Source: Deltaproteobacteria bacterium (GTDB lineage Bacteria; Desulfobacterota; Syntrophobacteria; BM002). From it: DNA of 40,917 bases. A model generated the notes under the pieces. It made no database searches. It was not told where the DNA came from and saw nothing but the letters and a program-made list of their open reading frames with translations. Below, piece after piece: positions 23,609 through 31,385 of the stretch. The first letter of the stretch is position 1. Every line of letters begins with the position of its first letter. Position numbers and translations under genes: made by a program. The DNA is taken from positions 1 to 40,917 of the forward strand of contig JAFDGZ010000020.1 in assembly GCA_019309045.1 (NCBI GenBank). Reading direction: 5' to 3'.

Positions 23609-23778
23609 GCAGCCCTAGCCGTCTCCCAGCGCGGCAGTATACCGCTCCCGCATGTAGGTGGATATCTCTTACGACTTGTAGGAGCAGCATCACTCTGCCA
23701 TACACATAAGAAAAACCAGCATACCTCATTCTCGCAGGGCTGCTCTTCGTATGGTCCAACGGCCATCTCCTGCGTTCA

Positions 23779-23798
23779 GGCGGGTACGGAGACCCGCC
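23779..23798. repeat. REP-like palindrome GGCGGGT/ACCCGCC
   Basis: GGCGGGT-ACGGAG-ACCCGCC is a perfect seven-pair hairpin with a six-base loop. A degenerate version (GGCGAGT-GTGGG-ACCCGCC) is at 38885-38903, close to the second copy of the 152-bp repeat. The recurrence suggests a dispersed palindromic unit rather than a single-use terminator. Confidence 0.45.
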
Positions 23799-23922
23799 CT
23801 GCTTCAGGACCAGCGTCCCACGGCGACAGGTAGATCCGTGGTAAATGGCAGGAGGAATTGCTTACTCAATGAAATCTGCTCGTTGAGCCACAGATACAAA
23901 AGAGAAGCAGTGGCTCCAATGT

Positions 23923-24327
23923 CTATGATGGCTGCCTCGCCTGGGCGGCGAGTCTTGTTGCACGTTCGGTTGTGGCCCGCAGCCTGTGCACCAGGGTAAG
24001 AATTACCTTGCGGAAGTCCGGAGAAAGTGAATTGTATTCTCGTTCCAATCTGTCTCGATCGAGCACGCCAAGCCTCACCTCTTCTACAGCAACTGCAGAG
24101 GCAGATCTGCGCACCTTGCCAGTCTCCAGAAAGGCAAGTTCGCCCAGAAAGTCCCCCTCCTTCAGGGTGGCCACCGTCACTAGGCCCTCTGCGGTATTCT
24201 TCTGCACCTTGACCTGCCCTTTCAGCACCACATAAAGCCAGTCTGTGGGGCTTCCCTCTCGAAAAATGGTATCCCCGTTACGGTATTCTTCCTCTTCGAC
24301 AATAAAAAACTGATCAATGCCAGACAC
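23923..24327 (-). CDS. Single-domain cyclic-nucleotide-binding (CRP-like) protein
   Basis: This 134-residue protein consists of one cNMP-binding domain and a C-terminal helix. The phosphate cassette is LGELAFLETG (61-70), followed by an arginine and Ser-Ala (Arg74, Ser75, Ala76), close to the usual RTA or RSA. There is no helix-turn-helix after it; the last 30 residues (VILTLVHRLRATTERATRLAAQ) look like an amphipathic dimer helix. It therefore cannot bind DNA itself and may act as a cNMP-responsive partner. The GTG at 24327 is preceded by GGGAGGG. It is divergent from the cysteine desulfurase gene and is one of three cNMP proteins without DNA-binding domains in this window. Confidence 0.85.
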   Translation of the reverse strand: MSGIDQFFIVEEEEYRNGDTIFREGSPTDWLYVVLKGQVKVQKNTAEGLVTVATLKEGDFLGELAFLETGKVRRSASAVAVEEVRLGVLDRDRLEREYNSLSPDFRKVILTLVHRLRATTERATRLAAQARQPS

Positions 24328-24472
24328 CGCCTCGCCCTCCCTTCATGACCCCAAGAAGCTGATGCCAGCGGCAGCAGTAAGCCCTCGCATCAGCGCCATG
24401 CATTGGCGCCACAGCCATGGCAACAAGCGTTTCAAAGCGAAATGTGGAGATAATAACACGATTATGTTCTAA

Positions 24473-24501
24473 TGGAAAAACCATATTTGTCCTGCTATAA
24501 G
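24473..24501 (+). promoter_or_regulatory. Predicted promoter of the cysteine desulfurase gene
   Basis: TGGAAA (24473-24478) and TATAAG (24496-24501) are 17 bases apart, matching the sigma-70 consensus at four and five of six positions. The leader to the ATG at 24616 would be about 108 bases. The 24328-24615 gap is divergent and holds no other feature I can support. Confidence 0.3.
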
Positions 24502-24615
24502 TAATGTTGCCCTGTGTCTCCAAAGTAGGGTGCAGCTCGACAGAGCATGGCTGTATTTCTAACTCTTGGCAGACCACGAATCCGCTTCATTGTTGTATTT
24601 TTCAACTACAGGTCT

Positions 24616-25773
24616 ATGAATATGAAACCTATTTATCTCGATTTCAATGCCACCACCCCCATTGACCCGGAGGTTGCTGAAGCTATGCTGCCTTACCTCC
24701 ATGAGCACTTCGGCAACCCCTCCAGTTCACACTGGTTCGGTTTGCAGGCAAGAAAGGCTGTTGAGCAGGCCAGGCAGCAGGTTGCTGCCCTGCTGGGATG
24801 CGCGCCCGAGGAGATCATTTTTACCAGCGGCGGCAGCGAAGCAAACAACATGGCAATCAAGGGAGTCGCCTTCAGACACCAGCACAAAGGCAACCACATC
24901 ATTACTTCCACTGTCGAACACCCTGCGGTAATCGAAGTCTGCAAGTATCTGCAAGAGAGAGGTTTCGAGACAAGCTATCTGCCGGTAGATCAGTTCGGCC
25001 TGGTGGACCCACAACAGCTGGAACAAGCCATAAGACCGCAAACCATCCTCATTACCATCATGCACGCCAACAATGAAGTGGGAACCATTCAGCCCGTTGG
25101 CGAAATTGGTGCTATTGCCAGAGGCCACTCCATACTGTGTCATACTGATGCCGCCCAGTCTGTTGGCAAAATACCTACACGAGTTAGTGAACTGCAGGTT
25201 GATCTTCTGTCTGTAGCAGGCCACAAACTCCATGCGCCCAAGGGTGTGGGCGCCCTCTATGTTCGAAAGGGTACAGAACTGGATAAGCTCATTCACGGTG
25301 CTTCTCAAGAGCAGAACCTCCGCGCCGGCACTGAAAACGTGTCGCAAATAGTGGGCCTTGGCAAAGCGTGTGACATAGCCGCCCGCAATATGGCCAGCCA
25401 CATGAAGCACATGCAGGAAATGCGCGATTTGCTGTTCCATACTCTGCAGGAACGAATCCCTGAGCTGCGCTTGAATGGCCATCCTCAGCAACGTCTACCC
25501 AACACCTTGAGTGTGGGCTTCAAGAATGTGGCAGTGGGGGCCTTGCTCTCGGAGGTGACAGAAATCGCTGCTTCGGCAGGCGCTGCCTGCCATGCCAGCA
25601 CTGTAACAATATCTCCGGTTCTCGAAGCAATGTCGGTGCCCCTGGAGTATGCCGCGGGCACGGTTCGCTTCAGTACAGGCAGAACAACTACTCGAGAGGA
25701 GATTCTGCAGGCCGCTGACAGCATTGTCCAGGCCGTGCGCAGACTGGCAAGAGAGAAAGACCGGACGCCCTAG
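24616..25773 (+). CDS. Cysteine desulfurase family protein (NifS/IscS-like)
   Basis: This 385-residue PLP enzyme removes sulfur from cysteine to leave a persulfide on an active-site cysteine. Landmarks are YLDFNATTPIDPEV at the start, TSGGSEANN, HANNEVGTIQP, HTDAAQSVGK, the PLP lysine in AGHKLHAPKG (Lys204) and the catalytic Cys325 in SAGAACHAS. The C-terminal segment GTVRFSTGRTTTREE is usual for the NifS/IscS group. I chose ATG 24616 because it matches the family N-terminus; a reading from 24547 adds 23 residues without similarity. No scaffold protein (IscU, NifU, SufU) or tRNA-thiolation gene is adjacent, so its partner is encoded elsewhere. It could serve Fe-S assembly or selenium or thio-cofactor pathways. 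Confidence 0.9.
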   Translation: MNMKPIYLDFNATTPIDPEVAEAMLPYLHEHFGNPSSSHWFGLQARKAVEQARQQVAALLGCAPEEIIFTSGGSEANNMAIKGVAFRHQHKGNHIITSTVEHPAVIEVCKYLQERGFETSYLPVDQFGLVDPQQLEQAIRPQTILITIMHANNEVGTIQPVGEIGAIARGHSILCHTDAAQSVGKIPTRVSELQVDLLSVAGHKLHAPKGVGALYVRKGTELDKLIHGASQEQNLRAGTENVSQIVGLGKACDIAARNMASHMKHMQEMRDLLFHTLQERIPELRLNGHPQQRLPNTLSVGFKNVAVGALLSEVTEIAASAGAACHASTVTISPVLEAMSVPLEYAAGTVRFSTGRTTTREEILQAADSIVQAVRRLAREKDRTP

Positions 25774-25874
25774 TGTCTTCTAGCGCCAGAACACTGAGGA
25801 ACTCGGTGGGGCAGCGCCACAACTTGGACGACCTGGCGGAGAGGGCTGTTCATCTCACACCATTTATTGCATTG

Positions 25875-26624
25875 CTATCCCACGGTGAGTTCAAACACAT
25901 ACGGTGAACTTACAGCACCCAGGATGAGTCGATGCGAGCCCTTGCTGAGAGCAAATCTCTTGCTCTCTTCCCGGCCGCCGATTCGCACGGAATCGACAAT
26001 GGTACCCTTGCTGCTCACTGAATCAACAAGGTAGTACTGACCATCTACCGCGGTTATCAGACAGTGGCAGCGAGATATCTGGTAGGGTTCTATATCTTGC
26101 AGGTCTAGATCATTGGTACCGAATATGCTCTGTTTGGTGGCTCTGCCGATTTGGAAGGGAATTTTCTTAATTTGCACGCTTTCTCTTCCCAACGCCCGTC
26201 GAGATTCTTCGGTGAGGGCTCTGATAGTGATCAGCAGTGCTTCGCTCTCCTGGGCCTCTATCTCGGTGGGATCACAAAAAGCAGCAACCATCTGGTTCAG
26301 ATATCGCACACGGCTGAACACCTGCCGAAGCACAGGCAACAGCATTTTGGGGTTTTGCTCCAATATCGATTCGAAAGACTTCCGGTCAATCACGCGCACC
26401 TCGGTGTCCTCGAGAGCAGTAACGGAAGCGGATCTCGGTTTTTCATCTATCAGGCTCATCTCACCAAAAATGCTGCCTACGCCCAATTTGGATAGGACTA
26501 CTTCTTCACCTCCCACTTTCTTGGACACCTGCACACTGCCAGACCGTATGACGTAGGCTACGGAGCCAACGCTTCCCTCTTCTATAATCACCTGGCCTTT
26601 GTTGAACTTCTTCACCGCAACCAT
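25875..26624 (-). CDS. Cyclic-nucleotide-binding domain fused to an FHA domain
   Basis: This 249-residue protein has a cNMP domain (about 3-115) with the cassette FGEMSLI (53-59) and Arg64-Ser-Ala. A linker helix follows, then a C-terminal FHA domain (about 150-248) with IGR (159-161), ISRCHCLI (183-190) and YYLVDSVSSKGTIV (197-210). In the FHA phosphothreonine loop the usual Asn-Gly before the threonine is Lys-Gly (KGT), which may alter or weaken phosphopeptide binding. I chose ATG 26624 with AGAGGTGA seven bases upstream; in-frame ATGs at 26657 and 26762 are alternatives. There is no effector domain, so it is a reader or adaptor. Its domain order is the reverse of the FHA-cNMP-PilZ protein at 13-14 kb. 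Confidence 0.86.
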   Translation of the reverse strand: MVAVKKFNKGQVIIEEGSVGSVAYVIRSGSVQVSKKVGGEEVVLSKLGVGSIFGEMSLIDEKPRSASVTALEDTEVRVIDRKSFESILEQNPKMLLPVLRQVFSRVRYLNQMVAAFCDPTEIEAQESEALLITIRALTEESRRALGRESVQIKKIPFQIGRATKQSIFGTNDLDLQDIEPYQISRCHCLITAVDGQYYLVDSVSSKGTIVDSVRIGGREESKRFALSKGSHRLILGAVSSPYVFELTVG

Positions 26625-26894
26625 AGCATCACCTCTGCTGCCTTCTTTGGAGTCCATACTGAGGACAAGCAGCAAATCACTGAATCGTACTATGCACGAG
26701 TCAGCAAGAGGTTCAACCCTCTTCCATTGCTGCCACACAGATGCAGACGTATATGTTGACACGCAATAAAGATGCCAACATGAGCGTCAGCAGCAGCTTG
26801 AGCAATGCTTGGCTTGCTGATCAAGAAAAGAAACCGCTTCATGGAAGGTGTGAAGGAAAAAGTTTATTGAATCGCGGCAAAATATGGTGCAATT

Positions 26895-27046
26895 GCTCGC
26901 CGGAATAGATATCAACACAGGACAACGCATGCTGAAGCCTGCGGCTACCAACTCGTTGCCGTGCCTCCAATCCCCTGTCACGCCTAGTTAACGTTACTGG
27001 TTATCAGGTGCACTTTCATCCTGCCATCAACCGATAACCGATAACC
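26895..27046 (+). repeat. 152-bp dispersed repeat, copy 1
   Basis: This segment aligns without gaps over 152 bases with 38917-39068, with 131 matches by my count (about 86 %). It includes a near-palindrome at 26929-26944 (GCATGCTGAAGCCTGC), the block CTCGTTGCCGTGC, and a terminal tandem GATAACCGATAACC. It ends 9 bases past the stop codon of the minus-strand DUF4139-like gene. The rest of the 26625-27055 gap holds no gene. It has no coding potential and resembles a REP/MITE-type intergenic element. Confidence 0.8.
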
Positions 27047-27055
27047 ATCACCCCC

Positions 27056-28189
27056 TCACCTCAGATTGCGCCGCAGGTAGCGCATGTAGAGTTCTTTCTC
27101 CCCATGGGCCTCCAGGTCTATGTCAAACTGCAGGGTATAGGCATCTTGGCGTGTGTATTTCATATTGCATTCCACCATGTCCCACTGGCCATCGATATGT
27201 TGGATCATGGTGAGTTTTGCGGGATTCTCTTTGAAATTTTCAATTTTTGCCTTGATCACCTCTTCCAGGTCATAGAGCACCACCGCATTGTCGCTATTTC
27301 GTCTGACATTTACCCTCTTCTCGGACATTTTTCGCTGGGTCACCACTATATCTCTACTTTTACCAATGCTGATCTCCATGTCCTCCCCCACAGGCACCAG
27401 GCCGGTTCTGTCTTCTCCCAGAAAGATGGTGCTGTGGTGACCATCGTCCTGATATACTCGCACCTTGCCGGGCCAGAGGGCAGCCTCTCCCAGACCATTT
27501 GCTTTGCTGTTGCCCAGGCGATAGCTCACCGGAATACCCACATTGCCGCTCACCTCCTGCGGATCCCATGGCTGCAGCGCTGCATCGAATGTCCAGACTT
27601 TTTCGATATGAACCTTGTGCTGATGAAAAAGAAGCAACCGTTTGGTTTCCTCGTGATTTATCTCCACAGCGAATGGTTCACCATAGTTGAGAAATATACT
27701 GCTCTTGTGAAAATCCTCTCCGGAGAAGTTGCGCAGTATCAAGAAACTCCGTAAATCAACGTATTGTTCATTTTTGTCTGCCACTGCCTTGTATGCCACC
27801 AGACGGTCTATGTGCGCCAACAGATAGCTGACACGAACCTTTTCCTCCCAGGCACCAGCGCTGCTAATTTCCCATACCAGGGCATCTTCGTGGGGAGGAT
27901 AACTCACATTCAGCAGCTTCACCCGATCAGGATGGGAAAGCACGGTAAACCGGATAGAATCAGGATCAATGCTTACCCCCTTCCAGGAAAAGTCTATCCT
28001 GTTTATGCCCTCCTGCAAGGTCAGGAGGCGTTCTTCCTCAATAAGGGTGGCCTGTGGATTATCCAGCCGTATCACCGTGCCAAGTCTGTCGGGCAGAGCC
28101 ACCATCTTGATGCGCGCCCCAGTCGGCGCCGCCAGAATCAACTGGGCTGCCAAGAACCCTATGGTCATAGCAAGCTGTGCTCTTCTCAC
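27056..28189 (-). CDS. Secreted DUF4139-like protein (second of a tandem pair)
   Basis: This 377-residue protein has an N-terminal signal sequence (LAMTIGFLAAQLILAAPTGA) and is probably periplasmic or outer-membrane associated. The region after it (RLDNPQATLIEEERLLTLQEGINRI, then DPDSIRFTVLSHPDRVKLL) resembles the first domain of DUF4139/DUF4140 proteins. The later part (GKVRVYQDDGHHSTIFLGED, then VPVGEDMEISIG) fits the DUF4139 beta-rich domain, which has no assigned chemistry. The GTG at 28189 follows AGGAGGACAGA, a strong ribosome binding site. Its upstream neighbour is a longer paralogue with the same landmarks, so the two likely form an operon separated by 149 bases. Confidence 0.78.
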   Translation of the reverse strand: MRRAQLAMTIGFLAAQLILAAPTGARIKMVALPDRLGTVIRLDNPQATLIEEERLLTLQEGINRIDFSWKGVSIDPDSIRFTVLSHPDRVKLLNVSYPPHEDALVWEISSAGAWEEKVRVSYLLAHIDRLVAYKAVADKNEQYVDLRSFLILRNFSGEDFHKSSIFLNYGEPFAVEINHEETKRLLLFHQHKVHIEKVWTFDAALQPWDPQEVSGNVGIPVSYRLGNSKANGLGEAALWPGKVRVYQDDGHHSTIFLGEDRTGLVPVGEDMEISIGKSRDIVVTQRKMSEKRVNVRRNSDNAVVLYDLEEVIKAKIENFKENPAKLTMIQHIDGQWDMVECNMKYTRQDAYTLQFDIDLEAHGEKELYMRYLRRNLR

Positions 28190-28338
28190 TCTGTCCTCCT
28201 GTGCATCTCTTTGCTCTTCTCGACAAGGTGGTCAGGGCTGCCTCCAGCCTGCAGAAATCAACCGTCTCTTTGGCGGGCCGCAGCCCATACCTCAGGCGAA
28301 TTCAGACGGCCGTGACCTTGCCTGCTCAGCTGCCGCAC

Positions 28339-29661
28339 CTACTCTGCCCTTGTCCCATGGTGGCTGGTGAGCCTATAAGAAAACTTCTTGCTACTGTTTG
28401 CCGGCAGCTGCACAGTGAACTTGACTGTATCGAGATCAACCTTCTGGTAATGATCGTAATCCCCCGTGACCTCTATATCCCAGTTGGATGTAGAAAAGTT
28501 GCGCCACACCTCCACGCCTACCGCTACATTCCTGGTATTCTTGAGCAGTACTGTAAAGCGGCGCACTTCATCCCAGCCGCTGACATTTCCTTTATTGTCA
28601 AAAAGGTAATTCCTGGTCTCGTAGTGCATGAGCTTGGGTTCAACCATTACAGTTTCCACCCTGCCCAGATTCAACTCCACATCCTCGCCAATAGGGACAT
28701 ACTTGAACCTTGATTGTCCTTCATAGGTGAGGTGGGATGTCTCCCCCACCTGCCGATACACTTTGAGTACCCCCCCAGGTATTGTAGTAAAGCCAAGGCC
28801 GTGCTCCCTGTCATTCTTGAATTTCAGGAACCTGACCACGCCGGCGCCATAGCGCTCCTCATCAAACTTGTAAAGATTTGTCACCGCCACCCTGGCAGCC
28901 GTAAAACTCGGCAGCCGTTTAGACCAGCCATCCGCAATGCTCTCCCGGCCTTCAATAGTGTACAGGTAATACTCACTTATGGCCTCTTTCTCAATCTTCT
29001 TTGGCAGAGCTGCTGGGATTGCTCGCGCCTCCGCCTCTTCGAACGCCATCCTTGCCTTTTTCCCGGCAAGCATCTCGGGCCGTGGGGCGGCTATGCCCGG
29101 CCTGCCATAGGGATAACGCTGCCGGGCCAACCGGGCAATTTGCTCGAGAAGGTGAACCCTGCCAACAATAACCCTGGTCTGGGCCTTCTCATAGTCCTCA
29201 CCGCTGTGGTTGCTCACCCGCACAAAGGCCTGCAACTCCATGCTGGCTTCATCCTTAGCCAGTGTTCCCAGGTAAAAGGCTCGCCATGTGAGGCCACTGG
29301 TCAGATAGACAATTTCAACCGGCACTTTGCCGCTGATGCCGCTTCTGATATGCCAGAGTCCCAGATTCTGGATGCGGGGCGGATAGGTAAGGTCCAGGAC
29401 ATCGATGCGGTCGGCATGAGAGCGAAGCACCATTTCCAGGCTGGTGGGGTCGATGAGGGTGTTTGCCCAGGAGAATTGCAGTTCGTTCAGTCCCTTCTTT
29501 AAAGTTAAAACCCGGCGCTCACGAACCAGAGTCAGATCGGCAGAATTGTATATAGTGAGCTGCACCGAATCTCTGCCTGGCAGCGTTACCAGATCCACCT
29601 TTGCCCAGCTGGGGCAGCAAAGAGCAATAATGACCACTGTAGTGAATATGATGCCTTTCAT
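28339..29661 (-). CDS. Secreted DUF4139-like protein (first of a tandem pair)
   Basis: This 440-residue protein starts with a signal peptide (MKGIIFTTVVIIALCCPSWA) at an ATG preceded by AAGGAG. The mature part repeats the pattern of its downstream neighbour: LTIYNSADLTLVRERRVLTLKKGLNELQFSW, then DPTSLEMVLRSHADRIDVLDLTYPP, and later GGVLKVYRQVGETSHLTYEG with VPIGEDVELNLG. Compared with the neighbour it has an added segment of about 70 residues (about 190-260) rich in charged residues. A conserved C-terminal NYLFDN... RRFTVLLKNTRN beta region follows. The function is unknown; cell-envelope location is inferred from the signal peptide. The start of the gene is 317 bases from the divergent XRE-cupin regulator gene. 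Confidence 0.8.
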   Translation of the reverse strand: MKGIIFTTVVIIALCCPSWAKVDLVTLPGRDSVQLTIYNSADLTLVRERRVLTLKKGLNELQFSWANTLIDPTSLEMVLRSHADRIDVLDLTYPPRIQNLGLWHIRSGISGKVPVEIVYLTSGLTWRAFYLGTLAKDEASMELQAFVRVSNHSGEDYEKAQTRVIVGRVHLLEQIARLARQRYPYGRPGIAAPRPEMLAGKKARMAFEEAEARAIPAALPKKIEKEAISEYYLYTIEGRESIADGWSKRLPSFTAARVAVTNLYKFDEERYGAGVVRFLKFKNDREHGLGFTTIPGGVLKVYRQVGETSHLTYEGQSRFKYVPIGEDVELNLGRVETVMVEPKLMHYETRNYLFDNKGNVSGWDEVRRFTVLLKNTRNVAVGVEVWRNFSTSNWDIEVTGDYDHYQKVDLDTVKFTVQLPANSSKKFSYRLTSHHGTRAE

Positions 29662-29871
29662 GGGAACTCCTTGCCACAGGATGTCTGGCCCCGGCATTGG
29701 CCTGGGGGCTCGGCATGACGTGGGATCTCTATAGCTCTTCTCAGGAAATCAATGCCTTCACAATGCCCCATTATCCACAAAAATGCAAGAACCGTAAGGT
29801 AATGCAGAATGGGGAACCCGGAGCAGGGAAGATGAAAGTGGAAGTTGTTTTTTTATTGCAAACTTTTTTTG

Positions 29872-29900
29872 TTTTCAGCAAACTCTTTCTGGGGTAAAAT
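29872..29900 (+). promoter_or_regulatory. Predicted promoter of the XRE-cupin regulator gene
   Basis: TTTTCA (29872-29877) and TAAAAT (29895-29900) are 17 bases apart in a strikingly A+T-rich stretch (29845-29925). A perfect TATAAT also occurs at 29908-29913 without a good partner. The neighbouring TTGCAAAC and AGCAAACT could form part of an operator for the regulator itself. The rest of the 29662-29978 divergent gap shows no gene. Confidence 0.4.
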
Positions 29901-29978
29901 ATGACCATATAATACAATATAGCAGCGGGCAGTCTTCGACTATGGCAACATCATATCGATAGAGTTGTGAGGAGAAAA

Positions 29979-30581
29979 ATGAGGCGTTCTCAAGAAGACA
30001 TCAACCTGGAAGTCAAGGCACTCAAACTGGGGAGCAAGGTAAGGGAACTGCGGCAAAAAAACAAATATACCCTGCAGGACATCGCCGCCAAGACTGGCCT
30101 GTCAAAACCTTTTCTCTCGCAGATAGAGAATGATCGGGTAGTTCCACCGGTGGCTACTCTGCTGAAACTGGCCAGGGCCCTCAATGTTGGTATGGCCTAT
30201 TTCTTTCATGAGGAGGAAAGCAGCGACAGGATTGCCGTCACCAGACGCAATGAAAGAGTAAGGAGCGAACGCCGGCCGCATCACCGCAAGGGAGAAGTCA
30301 ATTACATTTACGAGGCCCTGGAAACAAAGCGCACCGACAAACACATGGAGCCGTTTCTTGTGGAATTTCCCTCGCGAGACACCAGTGAAATGGTCTTCGT
30401 CAGCCACGAGGGGGAAGAATTCCTCCACCTGCTGGAGGGCAGACTGGAGTTTCGCAGCGTAGACCGGGTGGAAGTGCTGGAGGCTGGAGACAGCATCTAT
30501 TTCGATTCCGACCTGAGCCACAGTTTCCGTTGTCTGAGCGAAGAAAGGGCAAAGGCACTGGTGGTGGTCTGGAGTCCCTAG
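29979..30581 (+). CDS. XRE-family transcriptional regulator with C-terminal cupin domain
   Basis: This 200-residue protein couples an N-terminal helix-turn-helix (about 14-68: LGSKVRELRQKNKYTLQDIAAKTGLSKPFLSQIEN) to a C-terminal cupin (about 125-198: HEGEEFLHLLEGRLEF and AGDSIYFDSDLSHSFRC). Such regulators usually sense a small molecule through the cupin and control adjacent catabolic or redox operons. I prefer ATG 29979, five bases after GGAG, over the GTG at 29967. The gene precedes the 2-oxoacid:ferredoxin oxidoreductase operon by about 130 bases on the same strand, so that operon is its probable target or it may be co-transcribed with it (inference). The ligand is unknown. Confidence 0.88.
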   Translation: MRRSQEDINLEVKALKLGSKVRELRQKNKYTLQDIAAKTGLSKPFLSQIENDRVVPPVATLLKLARALNVGMAYFFHEEESSDRIAVTRRNERVRSERRPHHRKGEVNYIYEALETKRTDKHMEPFLVEFPSRDTSEMVFVSHEGEEFLHLLEGRLEFRSVDRVEVLEAGDSIYFDSDLSHSFRCLSEERAKALVVVWSP

Positions 30582-30710
30582 TCCATTGTCGAAACTGCAG
30601 GCAAATCTAGCCTTGTGCTCTGGCAGGACAATGTTTTGCTGCCACAAAGTCAGGGCCGGCTCTTGATAAACGTTGGTACAGTTTCTCCAACCAGCCACTG
30701 GGGCAGGTTT

Positions 30711-31319
30711 ATGATAGAGATTCGCTTTCATGGTCGCGGCGGTCAAGGTACAGTAGTTGCCACCATTCTACTGGCCAAAGCATTTTTCCAGGATGGTTTC
30801 TACGTGCAGACCTTCCCACTTTTCGGCGTCGAACGCCGAGGAGCTCCTGTAGAGGCCTACCTGAGATTAGACAGTATCAAGATTCTGGTGAGAACCAATC
30901 TCTATACACCAGATCACGTGGTAGTGCTCGACAGCACCCTCCTCCAAGGAGTCGACGTGACGCAGGGTCTGAAACCCGGTGGCTGGATACTGCTCAACGC
31001 ACCGGAACCCCCGGAAGACCTCTCTTCATTTGCCAATTTCCGGTTGGCCTATGTGGACGCCACCCACATTGCTCTGAAGCACAAATTGGGCACCCGGACT
31101 CACCCCATCGTCAATACCGCCATGATGGGAGCACTGGCTCGGGTGTTGAATATACCACCCTTGCAGGCCATTGCTGCAGCCATTCGCCAGGAGGTTCCGA
31201 GCAGACCACAACGCAACATCAATGCTGCCGAAGAGGCCTATTCCAGGGTGATTCTCCTGGATGGCGGCCGTACTGCTGCCAGCGGAGCAGGGGATGACAG
31301 GGGCAGAAGTCCATTGTAG
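30711..31319 (+). CDS. 2-oxoacid:ferredoxin oxidoreductase, gamma subunit
   Basis: This 202-residue protein is the gamma subunit of a pyruvate/ketoisovalerate-type ferredoxin oxidoreductase. It starts with the family's nearly invariant IRFHGRGGQGTV and shows FPLFGVERRGAPVEAYLR near residues 33-50. These multi-subunit enzymes decarboxylate a 2-oxoacid with CoA and thiamine diphosphate and reduce ferredoxin. I chose ATG 30711 because it matches the family N-terminus; a longer frame from 30615 adds 32 unrelated residues. It is the first gene of a four-gene set (gamma, flavoprotein-ferredoxin, alpha, beta) on the same strand. Confidence 0.92.
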   Translation: MIEIRFHGRGGQGTVVATILLAKAFFQDGFYVQTFPLFGVERRGAPVEAYLRLDSIKILVRTNLYTPDHVVVLDSTLLQGVDVTQGLKPGGWILLNAPEPPEDLSSFANFRLAYVDATHIALKHKLGTRTHPIVNTAMMGALARVLNIPPLQAIAAAIRQEVPSRPQRNINAAEEAYSRVILLDGGRTAASGAGDDRGRSPL

Positions 31320-31385
31320 ACACTTTATGAGTCAGAGCCCGGCAGGAATGTGAGTGAGCTTGTCAGCAGCATACAAGGTGAACGG

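Noticed and set aside
23449-23766. 105-codon minus-strand open frame in the palindrome-rich gap
   Set aside because: It runs into the 3' end of the glycerophosphodiesterase gene, lacks a start signal and has no domain.
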